Part shown: positions 44,989 through 53,541 of the stretch, in pieces
Layout of the letters: every line of letters begins with the position of its first letter
How positions within the stretch are numbered: the stretch's first letter is position 1
DNA from: KBS50 sp042434095
Lineage (GTDB): Bacteria > Actinomycetota > Actinomycetes > Mycobacteriales > Micromonosporaceae
DNA length: 64,000 nucleotides
Direction of reading: 5' to 3'
Assembly (NCBI RefSeq): GCF_042434095.1
Contig: NZ_JBHLUE010000034.1
Coordinates: forward strand, 1 to 64,000
Notes under the pieces: generated by a model
Told to the model about the DNA's origin: nothing
Databases searched by the model: none
Seen by the model: the letters and a program-made list of their open reading frames with translations, nothing else
Program-made: the position numbers and the translations under genes

Positions 44989-45994
44989 CGGTGAACAGAC
45001 AGCCGAGCAGCAGCGGCCCTCCTGCGGATCTCAACGCCCGGAGCGGCAGTTGGACACGCACCGAACTGTTGAATTCTTGGATCTTGACATAAAAAGAGTT
45101 GAATGTCCGTTCTCGCATGCATATAAGAACGGACAATATTGTGCGGGACAGTACAGATGGACATCGATCCCTATCGTCCGCACCGGATCGACTAGCACAG
45201 ATGCCAGCGTTACGACCGCTACGTCACAGTGGCTTGCCGGGCTACGCCCTTGCAAGAGCGCCGCATAGAGAAGTATCCTTTCCTGTTGCGCATGCGCCCG
45301 TTGAGTGGCTCGTTGCGCCTATAGGAAGTTCGCCCGAAGTAATCCGGTCGGGTCCACCATCACGGTGCTCGCTACGCCGGAGGGCTCGGCATGGGCCAGC
45401 ACACTGCGACGCCGACCACTCGCCACATGGCTTGGTGCCAATCGCACTAGCCATAGGCCGCCCGTCCCGTTCGGAGCCTGACCCTCGGGCAGCAAGTAGA
45501 TGGGCCGTGGCACGAACGGCCGCCGCCTCGACGAACCTGTACACCGGGCCGCGCTCACGCCACTGCTTCCACCAACCCGTGACCGCCTGCACAACCCGCG
45601 GGAGTGGCTACTGTCCAGCCGCGTAGCCGTCGTCGCGGCCACCGCCGGCGACAGCCCATGTCGGACCACACGGCGTCCCACCGGACCAGGCTGGATGTGA
45701 GCCCTGCTCGTCGCACGAGCACGCCGAGCACCCAGCCGCCCATAAGGGTTCTTATGCGCGGAGAGCTGATCAGCCACAGCCGGCAACTGGTCCGGCCTCG
45801 ACGCGCTCGGTGCCCGGAGCAGCCGGGGAGCGTGGGAGGGACTGCGTGGCGTTGAGACCTTCGGTTGGCGCAGTCCTGCCAGAGCACCGACATGTTTTGC
45901 TTGCGCCAGCCAGCCAGACTTCATGTGCCGGCACTTCTGCCTGAGCAAGGAGCGGTCCAGCGACGAGTTGACGGACTTAAGGCAGACTGGGCCC
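44989..45994. other. About 1 kb without a supported gene
   Basis: Many short overlapping frames exist but none shows family character, a convincing RBS or consistent codon use. An unusually AT-rich patch at 45070-45145 holds a hairpin (GTCCGTTCT at 45105-45113 and AGAACGGAC at 45126-45134, 12-nt loop). The rest may contain decayed mobile DNA. This stretch forms the left edge of the defence island. Confidence 0.4.
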
Positions 45995-46867
45995 ATGTCG
46001 AGCGCACGGGTACCGGACCAGGCGAAGCTGCTTTGGCCGACTGTTCAGGCCGTTCGGACGCTGGGCGGTTCGGGATCTATCGACGAGATTGTGGAAGCCG
46101 TCCTCGACCAGCAGAAGTACAGCGAAGAGCAGCAGCAGGTGTTGCATGGGGACGGGCCGAGGACAGAGATCGAGTACCGTCTTGCCTGGGCGCGTACCTC
46201 TCTCAAGTCCATGGATCTTTTGGTCAATAGCCGTCGTGGCGTCTGGGCGCTCACAGAACTTGGCCGGTCAGTCGACCGCGACGAGATACCGGTCCTGCAT
46301 GCAAGGGTGGTAGCGCGCCGGCGCGACGAGCTGCGTGCCAAGCGCCGGGAGCAGCAGTCCCGGCTGATGTCGGACGAGGTGGACCAGCAGATCGAGGATG
46401 AGCAGGACTGGCGGGAGCAGTTGCTAGAAGTACTGATGTCCGTATCGCCCGCCGCTTTCGAACGGCTTGCGCGACGCCTACTGCGGGAGGCGGGCTTCAT
46501 AAGCACGACGGTAACTGGGCGGTCCGGCGATGGCGGCATCGACGGGCTAGGAATCTATCGAATGTCTCTGGTCTCGTTTCCCGTCTTTTTCCAGTCGAAG
46601 CGGTATCGAGGCAGCGTCGGATCAGGTGCTGTCCGAGACTTTAGGGGAGCCATGGCAGGGCGGGGAGACAAAGGCCTGCTAATCACTACGGGCACGTTTA
46701 CGGCGGAAGCGAAGGCAGAGGCGACGCGGGACGGCGCACCGCCCGTGGACCTGATAGATGGACGACGGTTATGTGACCTCCTGAAAGAATATGAGCTGGG
46801 GGTCCGGACGGAAACGCGCGTAGTTGAGGATGTGCGCGTCGAAAAGGAATTCTTCGTCGATCTGTGA
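45995..46867 (+). CDS. Mrr-type restriction endonuclease
   Basis: The 290-residue protein has an N-terminal winged-helix Mrr_N domain (about 10-95; LLWPTVQAVRTLGGSGSIDEIVEAV, RRGVWALTELGR) and a C-terminal PD-(D/E)XK domain. Its catalytic residues are visible in SGDGGIDGLG (D183) and VFFQSKRYRG (Q200-x-K202). Mrr enzymes cut methylated or foreign DNA. ATG 45995 is chosen because the domain begins there. Beside a C5 methyltransferase, its specificity must be compatible with the local methylation (inference). It heads the defence island. Confidence 0.88.
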   Translation: MSSARVPDQAKLLWPTVQAVRTLGGSGSIDEIVEAVLDQQKYSEEQQQVLHGDGPRTEIEYRLAWARTSLKSMDLLVNSRRGVWALTELGRSVDRDEIPVLHARVVARRRDELRAKRREQQSRLMSDEVDQQIEDEQDWREQLLEVLMSVSPAAFERLARRLLREAGFISTTVTGRSGDGGIDGLGIYRMSLVSFPVFFQSKRYRGSVGSGAVRDFRGAMAGRGDKGLLITTGTFTAEAKAEATRDGAPPVDLIDGRRLCDLLKEYELGVRTETRVVEDVRVEKEFFVDL

Positions 46868-46948
46868 GTTATTGCGGTGAAGTGGTTGAGACTGGAATGG
46901 GCGCCGACAGGCGGCGCTCAAGCCGTTACGAGGACATGGGGCTGAGTG

Positions 46949-47434
46949 ATGGTAGGCCGTGATGGCCCTGCCTCCCGACAGCAGGGCAGCGACAGGGGCG
47001 GCTGGATCGCCACCGTCGAGGGAGCGCACCTGAGGGGACGACCCACTCGCGACACGGCGCCGGAGGTCGCGCTACGTCGGGCAGTGCACGCTCTTGGTCT
47101 TCGCTTTCGGCTGGGACGAACCCTGGTGAACCGGTACCGACCCGATCTTGTTTTTCCTGGGCCGCGTGTCGCAGTCTTCGTCGATGGCTGCTTCTGGCAC
47201 GGCTGTCCGCAGCACGGGCCCACACGCTTCAGGGGTCCCAACGCGGAGAGGTGGACTGGGAAGATCGCCGCCAACCGAGCTCGTGATCGGCGGGTCGACG
47301 TTGAGCTCCGTGCGGCCGGTTGGCGTGTGGTTCGGGTCTGGGAGTGCGAGATACGACGTGGGGTCGAAGTGGCAGCTCGCCGGATTGCCGTGGAGGTTCG
47401 CGGACACTCGTGGGGCTCGGCGACCACGGGCTGA
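46949..47434 (+). CDS. Vsr-like very short patch repair endonuclease
   Basis: The 161-residue protein shows the Vsr core: TAPEVALRRAVHALGLRFRL, YRPDLVFPGPRVAVFVDGCF with the catalytic Asp, WHGCPQHG with zinc/active-site Cys and His, and WRVVRVWECEI. Vsr nicks T:G mismatches that arise when 5-methylcytosine deaminates, so it protects DNA modified by a C5 methyltransferase; one is encoded 1.7 kb away. ATG 46949 is used, with a GTG 3 nt earlier as alternative. In Z1/MORC systems Vsr-like nucleases may instead serve as effectors. Confidence 0.88.
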   Translation: MVGRDGPASRQQGSDRGGWIATVEGAHLRGRPTRDTAPEVALRRAVHALGLRFRLGRTLVNRYRPDLVFPGPRVAVFVDGCFWHGCPQHGPTRFRGPNAERWTGKIAANRARDRRVDVELRAAGWRVVRVWECEIRRGVEVAARRIAVEVRGHSWGSATTG

Positions 47435-47437
47435 GTC

Positions 47438-47635
47438 ATGCACTTGGCCGGCGACCGAAGGAGACCGTTGGAACGGGTCACCGTCGGGAGTGCTGTGGGC
47501 AACAGGAAGTATTGCGGAGCGCGGCAACGGCCGATCGCTTACGGGCTGTGTCGGCAGCGCGTGGCCCTTGGTTGTCCGCTGCCGCGGATCTCTCCCAAGT
47601 GGCGGCAGCCCAGGAAGGTCGAACCCGTGTTCTAA
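47438..47635 (+). CDS. Possible small Cys-containing ORF after vsr-like gene
   Basis: A 65-residue frame starts 3 nt after the Vsr-like stop and contains YCGARQRPIAYGLCRQRVALGC, three cysteines and many basic residues, as in tiny zinc-binding peptides. There is no clear RBS or known family, so it may be fortuitous. The remaining 231 bp up to the next gene show nothing else. Confidence 0.25.
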   Translation: MHLAGDRRRPLERVTVGSAVGNRKYCGARQRPIAYGLCRQRVALGCPLPRISPKWRQPRKVEPVF

Positions 47636-47866
47636 TTGATCTGTGCGTCACGCTGATGGCCGCACCCTCGAGAACGATTGAGGTGTTCAGAGCAGGGTGG
47701 CGGAACGGGTTCTCGGAGGGCGAGGCCTGCCCTCGGATGGTTGCAAGATCGACCCTTCGCGCGCGGTGGGGTTGCCCGTCGGGGGTCCGGAGCGTCCAGC
47801 AAGACGGCAGCCAGGTGAGTGTGACATCCTGGTCCCCATCGTCGTTGTCGGAACGGAGGAAGCGTC

Positions 47867-49186
47867 GTGAGCGTACGAAATCTGTACAGCGTGGCGCCGT
47901 CTGCTGCGCGGTTGACCGACTCGCTGCGCGACATCGGCTACGACTTTCCGACCGCGGTGGCCGACGTGGTGGACAACAGCGTCGCCGCAAGTGCGAACCG
48001 CGTAGAGATCGATATTGTGTTCGATGGGTCCGACTCGTGGGTGATGATCGCCGATGACGGCGAGGGTATGAGCGCCAACGGGCTGTTGGAGGCGTTGCGC
48101 TACGGCAGCCGGCGCGACTACGGCCGCGGCGACCTCGGCCGGTACGGGTTGGGGCTGAAGACCGCGTCTCTGTCGCAGTGCCGGTCCCTGGCGGTTATCA
48201 GTCGTAGGAGGGCCGCCACGGCCCGCACCGTGTCGCGGATGATCGATCTCGATCTCATCGCCGAGGTGGACGACTGGGTCGTCGCCGAACCGGCCAACGA
48301 CGAGCAGGTCGGCAGAGCCCGCAAGGCGGTGGCGGACACGGGGGGCACCGTGGTGCTCTGGCGCGGACTCGACCGGGTGCTGCCCGAACGTAAGCCGGAG
48401 GGCGGCTGGGCGCGTCGTCGGTTGGAAGCGCTGGCGGGCAGGACGGCTGACCATCTGGGTACCGTTTTCCACCGTTTCCTTGAGGGTGAGGTCGGTGGCG
48501 GTCTCGTGATCACCGTCAACGGTGAGAAGGTCCGGCCGTGGAATCCCTTCGCCCCCGACGAGCCAGGACGGGAGGCACTGCCTCCCCTCCGTTTCGAAGT
48601 GACCGTCGGTGAGGCCCACGGCACCGTGTCGTTGCAACGGTACGTCCTGCCGTCCCGCGACCAGTTCACGTCGCAGGCGGAGTTCGAGCGCCTGTCTGGT
48701 CCGATGAACTGGAACCGTCAGCAGGGCCTGTACGTCTACCGCGCCCAGCGGTTGGTCCAGTGGGGCGGATGGAACGGCATACGAGGCATCGACGAACACA
48801 CGAAACTCGCGCGGGCGGCGCTGGACTTCGACACAGATCTTGACGTGGTGTTCAACATCAACGTGGCGAAGATGCGGGTGGCGATGCCACCGCAGTTACG
48901 TCAGCTGATCGAACGCCCCGTGCACGAGCTGTGCATGCGGGCGGACGACGCCTACCGCAAGAACTCGCGCGGCGCCTCCGAGGGTCCTCCGGGGGTAGCC
49001 TCCGAGCAACTGGCCGCCCTGTCGCGCAGCGAGGCATCCGGAGCGACGCCACCCATGCCGGTGATCGGCTTGGCCTTGCGGGCCGCTGCCATGCGCGCAG
49101 GTGAGTACGCGGCCCTGCAACGCATCGGGAAGAGGTTGCGGGCCGAAGCCCCCGACATCGCCGCCGCGCTCGGCTTCAGGGACTGA
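47867..49186 (+). CDS. MORC-like GHKL ATPase (first copy)
   Basis: The 439-residue protein has the GHKL ATP-binding fold of MutL/MORC/Hsp90: N-box ADVVDNSVAA (about 32-41), G1 box IADDGEGM (about 61-68) and G2 box GRYGLGLKTAS (91-101). A transducer domain (about 180-340) and a helical C-terminus follow. Such ATPases dimerise on ATP binding and act as clamps; MORC-type members occur in restriction-like systems with Z1, AIPR and C5 methyltransferases. GTG 47867 follows CGGAGGA. Its 3' end overlaps the convergent methyltransferase by 11 bp. It is shorter than, and clearly different from, the second copy at 53542. Confidence 0.87.
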   Translation: MSVRNLYSVAPSAARLTDSLRDIGYDFPTAVADVVDNSVAASANRVEIDIVFDGSDSWVMIADDGEGMSANGLLEALRYGSRRDYGRGDLGRYGLGLKTASLSQCRSLAVISRRRAATARTVSRMIDLDLIAEVDDWVVAEPANDEQVGRARKAVADTGGTVVLWRGLDRVLPERKPEGGWARRRLEALAGRTADHLGTVFHRFLEGEVGGGLVITVNGEKVRPWNPFAPDEPGREALPPLRFEVTVGEAHGTVSLQRYVLPSRDQFTSQAEFERLSGPMNWNRQQGLYVYRAQRLVQWGGWNGIRGIDEHTKLARAALDFDTDLDVVFNINVAKMRVAMPPQLRQLIERPVHELCMRADDAYRKNSRGASEGPPGVASEQLAALSRSEASGATPPMPVIGLALRAAAMRAGEYAALQRIGKRLRAEAPDIAAALGFRD

Positions 49187-51140
49187 CCACCGGCTGCCGT
49201 CCGCTCCGACTGCCCCGTTTCGCCGCCTCGCTGCATGCCCTGTTGAGGGGGCAGCGTGGGCAGGCAGGGTCGGTGGGGCGGCAGACGGAGACGGCAAGCT
49301 CGATCAGACCGAGGTGCGCCCGCCGCGCGTCGGTGTCATCGCCTATCATCCGCGCGACGGCTAGGCGCCCAGCGGTCATCCTGTTGCTGCGTTCGACATG
49401 CTCGTCCTCGCGTGTGAAGCGGGCGGCCACGCGATGGGTGCCCTTGGTAATGAGGACGGGTTCCTCCGCGTTGTCCTCGTCCCGGGTCGGGATTACGAGG
49501 ACGGCGAGGTCGGCCACCGAGGCGTCGACCCCGCGGAGACTGTGGATCTTGTCGTCGTCCAGCAGATCCGGTTGCGACGTTAGCGTGCACGCCAGTTCGA
49601 GCAGACGCTCGGCGCGGTGCTCGCGGTTGATCCACCGCCCGATCTCGATGAGTTCGTCTCCGGCGTCGACGGTGTCCTGCGGCTGCTCCCATCGTTCGAG
49701 CAGTGACCAGAGGATTCGGACCTGCTCGGGCGCTGCGCGGTCGAGGAGCATCTCCGCGGAGATGACCTGCCACCGTGTCCGGGCACGCAGCCACGGCAGG
49801 GCCAGCTCGCCCAGGTCGTCGAACCAGGCGGTGAGGGCCTGGGCGATGTCGCGGCTGCGGTAGGCAACTGGCCTTGGGGCGTCCACCGCTGCCATCACGG
49901 CGCGCCCGAGGTGGGCGCCGAGCGCCGGGGGTACGGCGTTACCGATCTGGCGGAACGCGGCCGAGGGTGGGCCGGCGAAGCGGAACCAGTCGGGGAAGGT
50001 CTGCAGCCGCGCGGCCTCACGCACGGTGATTGTGCGGTCCTGTCGGGGATGGATGTACCAGTAGCCGTCCTTGGCGATGTGCGCGGTGATGGTGCGGGAG
50101 TAGGTGTCCTCGCTCAGGCGCTTGTACTTGTCGTCGAAGATGTCGTCGCGGTAGCGCTTGACGTCCTCCGGCAGGTCCGAGTACCGGGTGCCGGCGTCCA
50201 TCATGTCGAAGGCGCGCTGGTCGTCCTCGCGTACGGGGCGGGTGATGTGGTCGAAGACCTTGCCCGTGTCCGCCGGTGCAACACCCTGACGCATCTGCCG
50301 TTGGAACGCAGAAGCGGGGCCGGCGTAGTCTGACCAGCCGTCGGCGCCGCCCTCGGGCCTCCAGCCGCCCTCCACCTCGGGTAGGTCGCTGATCGCGTTC
50401 CACACCGACACCCGGTCCGGTACCTCCGGCGGCCAGTCGAAGGCGATCCCGTCTCGCAGTGCGACCAGGATCAACCGCTGGCGGAACTGGGGCACGCCGT
50501 AGCGGAGGGTGTCAACAACTCGCTCCTCGACCGCGTAACCGATCGACTCCAGCTCGTGAACCATGGTGCGGAGAATGAACATCTCCCGGTCGAGGGCCAT
50601 GTCGGGGACGTTTTCCATGATCACGGCAGCGGGTCTGGCCAGGTGGATTACCTCGAGGAATGAGCGCCAGAGGTCCCGGCGTTCGTCGTGCGCCGGGCGG
50701 AGACCGTGGCGGACCTGGTGACGGATCAGTGACCGGCCCGCTCGGGAGAAGGGTTGGCACGGTGGGCCGCCGGCCAGCAGCTCGATGCCCGCTGCCTTGA
50801 CCAGGGCGGCGATCCGCCGGACGTTAGCCGACTCTCCAAGGTCGCAGTCAAGGGTGAGGCCCGGGTAGTGGTGTCGATGCGTCTCGACGGACTCTGGATC
50901 GCGGTCAGCCGACAGGACCACACGGAATCCTGCCTCGGTGAGACCCAGGCTGAGGCCACCGGCACCGCTGAACAGGTCAGCAGCCAGCCGCTCACCCCGC
51001 TCACGGCACGCCGCCGCGAAGCGGAGGAACTCGGCGTCGTCCTTACAAGCCTCACGATGTGGCGCAAGGCGCACGAACGGGCCACGCACGAGCTTAACGC
51101 CATAGCCCGCGCGACGCCGTTCGACGCTATTGTCCGTCAC
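49176..51140 (-). CDS. C5 cytosine methyltransferase fused to HhH-GPD/4Fe-4S domain
   Basis: The N-terminal 420 residues of this 654-residue protein are a C5-DNA methyltransferase: motif I ADLFSGAGGLSLG (about 54-66), motif IV GGPPCQPFS (catalytic C128), motif VI MENVP (about 175-179), motif VIII RQRLILVA and motif X QIGNAVPP (398-405). Residues about 430-640 resemble an EndoIII/MutY-like glycosylase: LGELALPWLRARTRWQVISA, a helix-hairpin-helix-like LRGVDASVA and the cluster C620-x6-C627-x2-C630-x5-C636. The usual catalytic Lys and Asp are missing, so that half is probably a DNA-reading module. GTG 51140 is set by GGGGAGG; a start at 51170 is less likely. Confidence 0.9.
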   Translation of the reverse strand: MTDNSVERRRAGYGVKLVRGPFVRLAPHREACKDDAEFLRFAAACRERGERLAADLFSGAGGLSLGLTEAGFRVVLSADRDPESVETHRHHYPGLTLDCDLGESANVRRIAALVKAAGIELLAGGPPCQPFSRAGRSLIRHQVRHGLRPAHDERRDLWRSFLEVIHLARPAAVIMENVPDMALDREMFILRTMVHELESIGYAVEERVVDTLRYGVPQFRQRLILVALRDGIAFDWPPEVPDRVSVWNAISDLPEVEGGWRPEGGADGWSDYAGPASAFQRQMRQGVAPADTGKVFDHITRPVREDDQRAFDMMDAGTRYSDLPEDVKRYRDDIFDDKYKRLSEDTYSRTITAHIAKDGYWYIHPRQDRTITVREAARLQTFPDWFRFAGPPSAAFRQIGNAVPPALGAHLGRAVMAAVDAPRPVAYRSRDIAQALTAWFDDLGELALPWLRARTRWQVISAEMLLDRAAPEQVRILWSLLERWEQPQDTVDAGDELIEIGRWINREHRAERLLELACTLTSQPDLLDDDKIHSLRGVDASVADLAVLVIPTRDEDNAEEPVLITKGTHRVAARFTREDEHVERSNRMTAGRLAVARMIGDDTDARRAHLGLIELAVSVCRPTDPACPRCPLNRACSEAAKRGSRSGRQPVVSP

Positions 51141-51512
51141 CCGTGTCACCTCCCCAATCGGCAAACGCACTGCGCAGGTTACCTCTGCGGTCCGACGCCC
51201 GACGTCGGCCGCCCCGCGTCGTCATGCCTGGCTCCCCGCCTCACGGATTGCCGCGAAGTCTTTCAGGCATTGGTCGCGCCACAGGTGGCTGTGTGGGTCC
51301 GGAACAGGACCGATGAGGTGATCACGACTCACCCGCCGGGTCTTGTCGGTCCTGTCCTTATCGTGGAGAGTTGGTCCCATCACGCAACCGCATCGGCGCG
51401 AACAGTCACCTCAGCTACCGAGTAACTCCGGAGAAGTACATGCCCCTCACAAGTCCGTCCGGGATGTGCGGCCCGTCGTGCCGAGCCCGCGTCCTGCGGC
51501 ACAGGGGTATGC
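51141..51512. promoter_or_regulatory. Divergent promoter region of methyltransferase and AIPR operon
   Basis: This 372-bp gap separates the leftward methyltransferase from the rightward AIPR-MORC-DUF4420-Z1 operon, so modification and restriction arms are driven from opposite sides of one region. GGGGAGG just downstream of the gap on the minus strand is the methyltransferase RBS. I could not define -35/-10 boxes or a control operator by eye. Confidence 0.45.
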
Positions 51513-53498
51513 ATGGCTGAGCCGGATGTCAGCGCCTATGCACACGGCCTCATCGAGGACGTCAGGGCGCAGTCCGAGATCGAGGGTTGCGACCTCCAAG
51601 AGGCCTTCACCCAGCTGATGCTCGACCAGCTGGCCGCCGACGGACACACCGAGGATGTCGTGGCGGTTCGCTTCAAGGATCACGGGGTGGAAGTCAGCGG
51701 GTACGGTGCTGCGTCCGACGACCGATCGTTGGACCTGTTCCTGACGCACTACAGCCCCCGTGCCGACGACGACCACAAGATCGGCCGTGCCGAGGTTGAG
51801 GCGGCGTTCAGACGCTTGGAGAACTTCCTCTCGCGCTGTGTCGCCGGCACTCTGGCCAGGCGTGACCGCTCCTCGGACGTCGCCGGTTTGTGCGCCGCCG
51901 TCAGCGAGAGATTCGATCGGGTCGAGTCGGTCCGTCTGGTGCTGGTTACCAACGCTCGCAGCGTGGTCCGCGACGGTGTCGCGCCGATGCTGTTCGAGGG
52001 CCGGCACGTGAGCCGGGAGTTGTGGGACCTGCGGCGCCTGGCCAACTGGTCGGCCTCTGGGAGCAAAGCCGAGCCGATCGTTGCGGAGTTCCCGGAAGGG
52101 CTGCCCTGCCTGGCGACCCCGCGTACCGACGAGGACTACTCGGTTCTGCTGGCCATCGTGCCCGCCAGCGGATTGGCCGAGCTGTACTCCGCCCACGGGG
52201 CCCGGTTGTTGGAGCTGAACGTCCGCTCCTTTCTTCAGGTCCGCGGCGCGGTCAATCGGGGGATCCTGGACACTCTGAGGAGCAACCCCGAGCGGTTCCT
52301 CGCCTACAACAACGGGATTGCAGCCACCGCCTCGAAGGTCGAATTCGAAGACACGACGTCCGGTCAGCGGATGATCTCTCGCATTTACAACCTTCAGATC
52401 GTCAATGGAGGGCAGACCACCGCGACGATCCACCACGCCCGCCGCAACAAGGTCGACGTCGGCGCCGCGCACGTACAGATGAAGCTGACCGTTGTCTCAC
52501 CGGACCGGCTTGACGACATCGTCCCGCAGATCTCCGCGTACTCCAACACCCAGAACCGCGTCACGGCCTCCGACCTGAAGGCGAACAGCGCCTTCCACGT
52601 CGACGTCGAGCGGATCATGCGGACCCTGTGGGCACCGCCAAGTCCTGCCCATCCGCACGACACTCACTGGTTCTACGAACGGGCCCGCGGCCAGTACGCC
52701 AACGCTCTCACCCGTGAGGGGACACCGGCCCGGCAGAAGGTGTTCAAGGCTGCCAACCCGTCAGCCCAGAAATTCACCAAGTCCGACCTGGCCAAGTTCG
52801 AGCACTCCTGGGGCATGGAACCGCATCTGGTCAGCCTAGGGGCGGAGAAGAACTTCACCCTGTTCTCGCAGCGGCTGGACGAGCAGCCGCCGGTGGTGGA
52901 CAAGCAGTACTGCCGGCATCTGGTGGCCAAGGCGATCCTTTTCAGGAAGGTCGACAAGCTCGTCGCCAGACAGAACTTCGGTGGGTACAAGGCCAACATT
53001 GTCACCTACACCGTTGCGAAGCTCGCCCACGCGACCAGCCAGAGGATTGACCTCGATCGCATCTGGCGCAACCAGGACCTCACCTCCGCGCTGCAGGACG
53101 CCGTAACCGACCTGTGCCCGCTGGTGCAGAAGGTCATCACGTCGCCGCCTGAGGGCCGTACCAACGTGGGCGAGTGGACCAAGCGACCGGAGTGCTGGAC
53201 AGCGGTACACGAACTCGACTGGGTCATCCCGCCACAGCTGGAGGCGGAACTCGTCGACATCGACAGCTACGGCGACGACCTGCAACTGGTCCGGGGCACC
53301 ACCGGTGCTGACTGGAGCGACCTGACCGCCTGGGGCGCCGCCACGGGGATCCTCAGCCAGGAGCAACGGCGGTCGGCGACCGAGGTCGCCCAAGCCCTGC
53401 ACCAGGGTTGGGATCCCGCCGGCAAACACCTGCGCTACGCGCTGGAGGCCATGCACCACGCCAGACGCCATGGATTCCGTCCCGTCAACGGATTCTGA
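51513..53498 (+). CDS. AIPR-family protein
   Basis: The 661-residue protein matches the AIPR (abortive infection phage resistance) family. It has an N-terminal restriction-enzyme-like part (about 30-130; SLDLFLTHYSPRADDDHKIGRAEVE). The conserved AIPR core follows (NVRSFLQVRGAVNRGILDTL, FLAYNNGIAATASKV, NLQIVNGGQTTATIHHA, VPQISAYSNTQNRVTASDLKAN, about 225-360). AIPR proteins are implicated in phage resistance and in restriction systems with Z1 and DUF4420 partners. It is the first gene of a tightly packed operon. Confidence 0.9.
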   Translation: MAEPDVSAYAHGLIEDVRAQSEIEGCDLQEAFTQLMLDQLAADGHTEDVVAVRFKDHGVEVSGYGAASDDRSLDLFLTHYSPRADDDHKIGRAEVEAAFRRLENFLSRCVAGTLARRDRSSDVAGLCAAVSERFDRVESVRLVLVTNARSVVRDGVAPMLFEGRHVSRELWDLRRLANWSASGSKAEPIVAEFPEGLPCLATPRTDEDYSVLLAIVPASGLAELYSAHGARLLELNVRSFLQVRGAVNRGILDTLRSNPERFLAYNNGIAATASKVEFEDTTSGQRMISRIYNLQIVNGGQTTATIHHARRNKVDVGAAHVQMKLTVVSPDRLDDIVPQISAYSNTQNRVTASDLKANSAFHVDVERIMRTLWAPPSPAHPHDTHWFYERARGQYANALTREGTPARQKVFKAANPSAQKFTKSDLAKFEHSWGMEPHLVSLGAEKNFTLFSQRLDEQPPVVDKQYCRHLVAKAILFRKVDKLVARQNFGGYKANIVTYTVAKLAHATSQRIDLDRIWRNQDLTSALQDAVTDLCPLVQKVITSPPEGRTNVGEWTKRPECWTAVHELDWVIPPQLEAELVDIDSYGDDLQLVRGTTGADWSDLTAWGAATGILSQEQRRSATEVAQALHQGWDPAGKHLRYALEAMHHARRHGFRPVNGF

Positions 53499-53541
53499 CA
53501 GTTCCGCCTCCACCAACCGACTACCACCCACTGGAGCGTCG

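Noticed and set aside
45319..45996. 225-residue minus-strand frame in the 1-kb gap
   Set aside because: Composition is Arg/Ser/Pro-rich, typical of a shadow frame in high-GC DNA, with no motif, RBS or paired gene.
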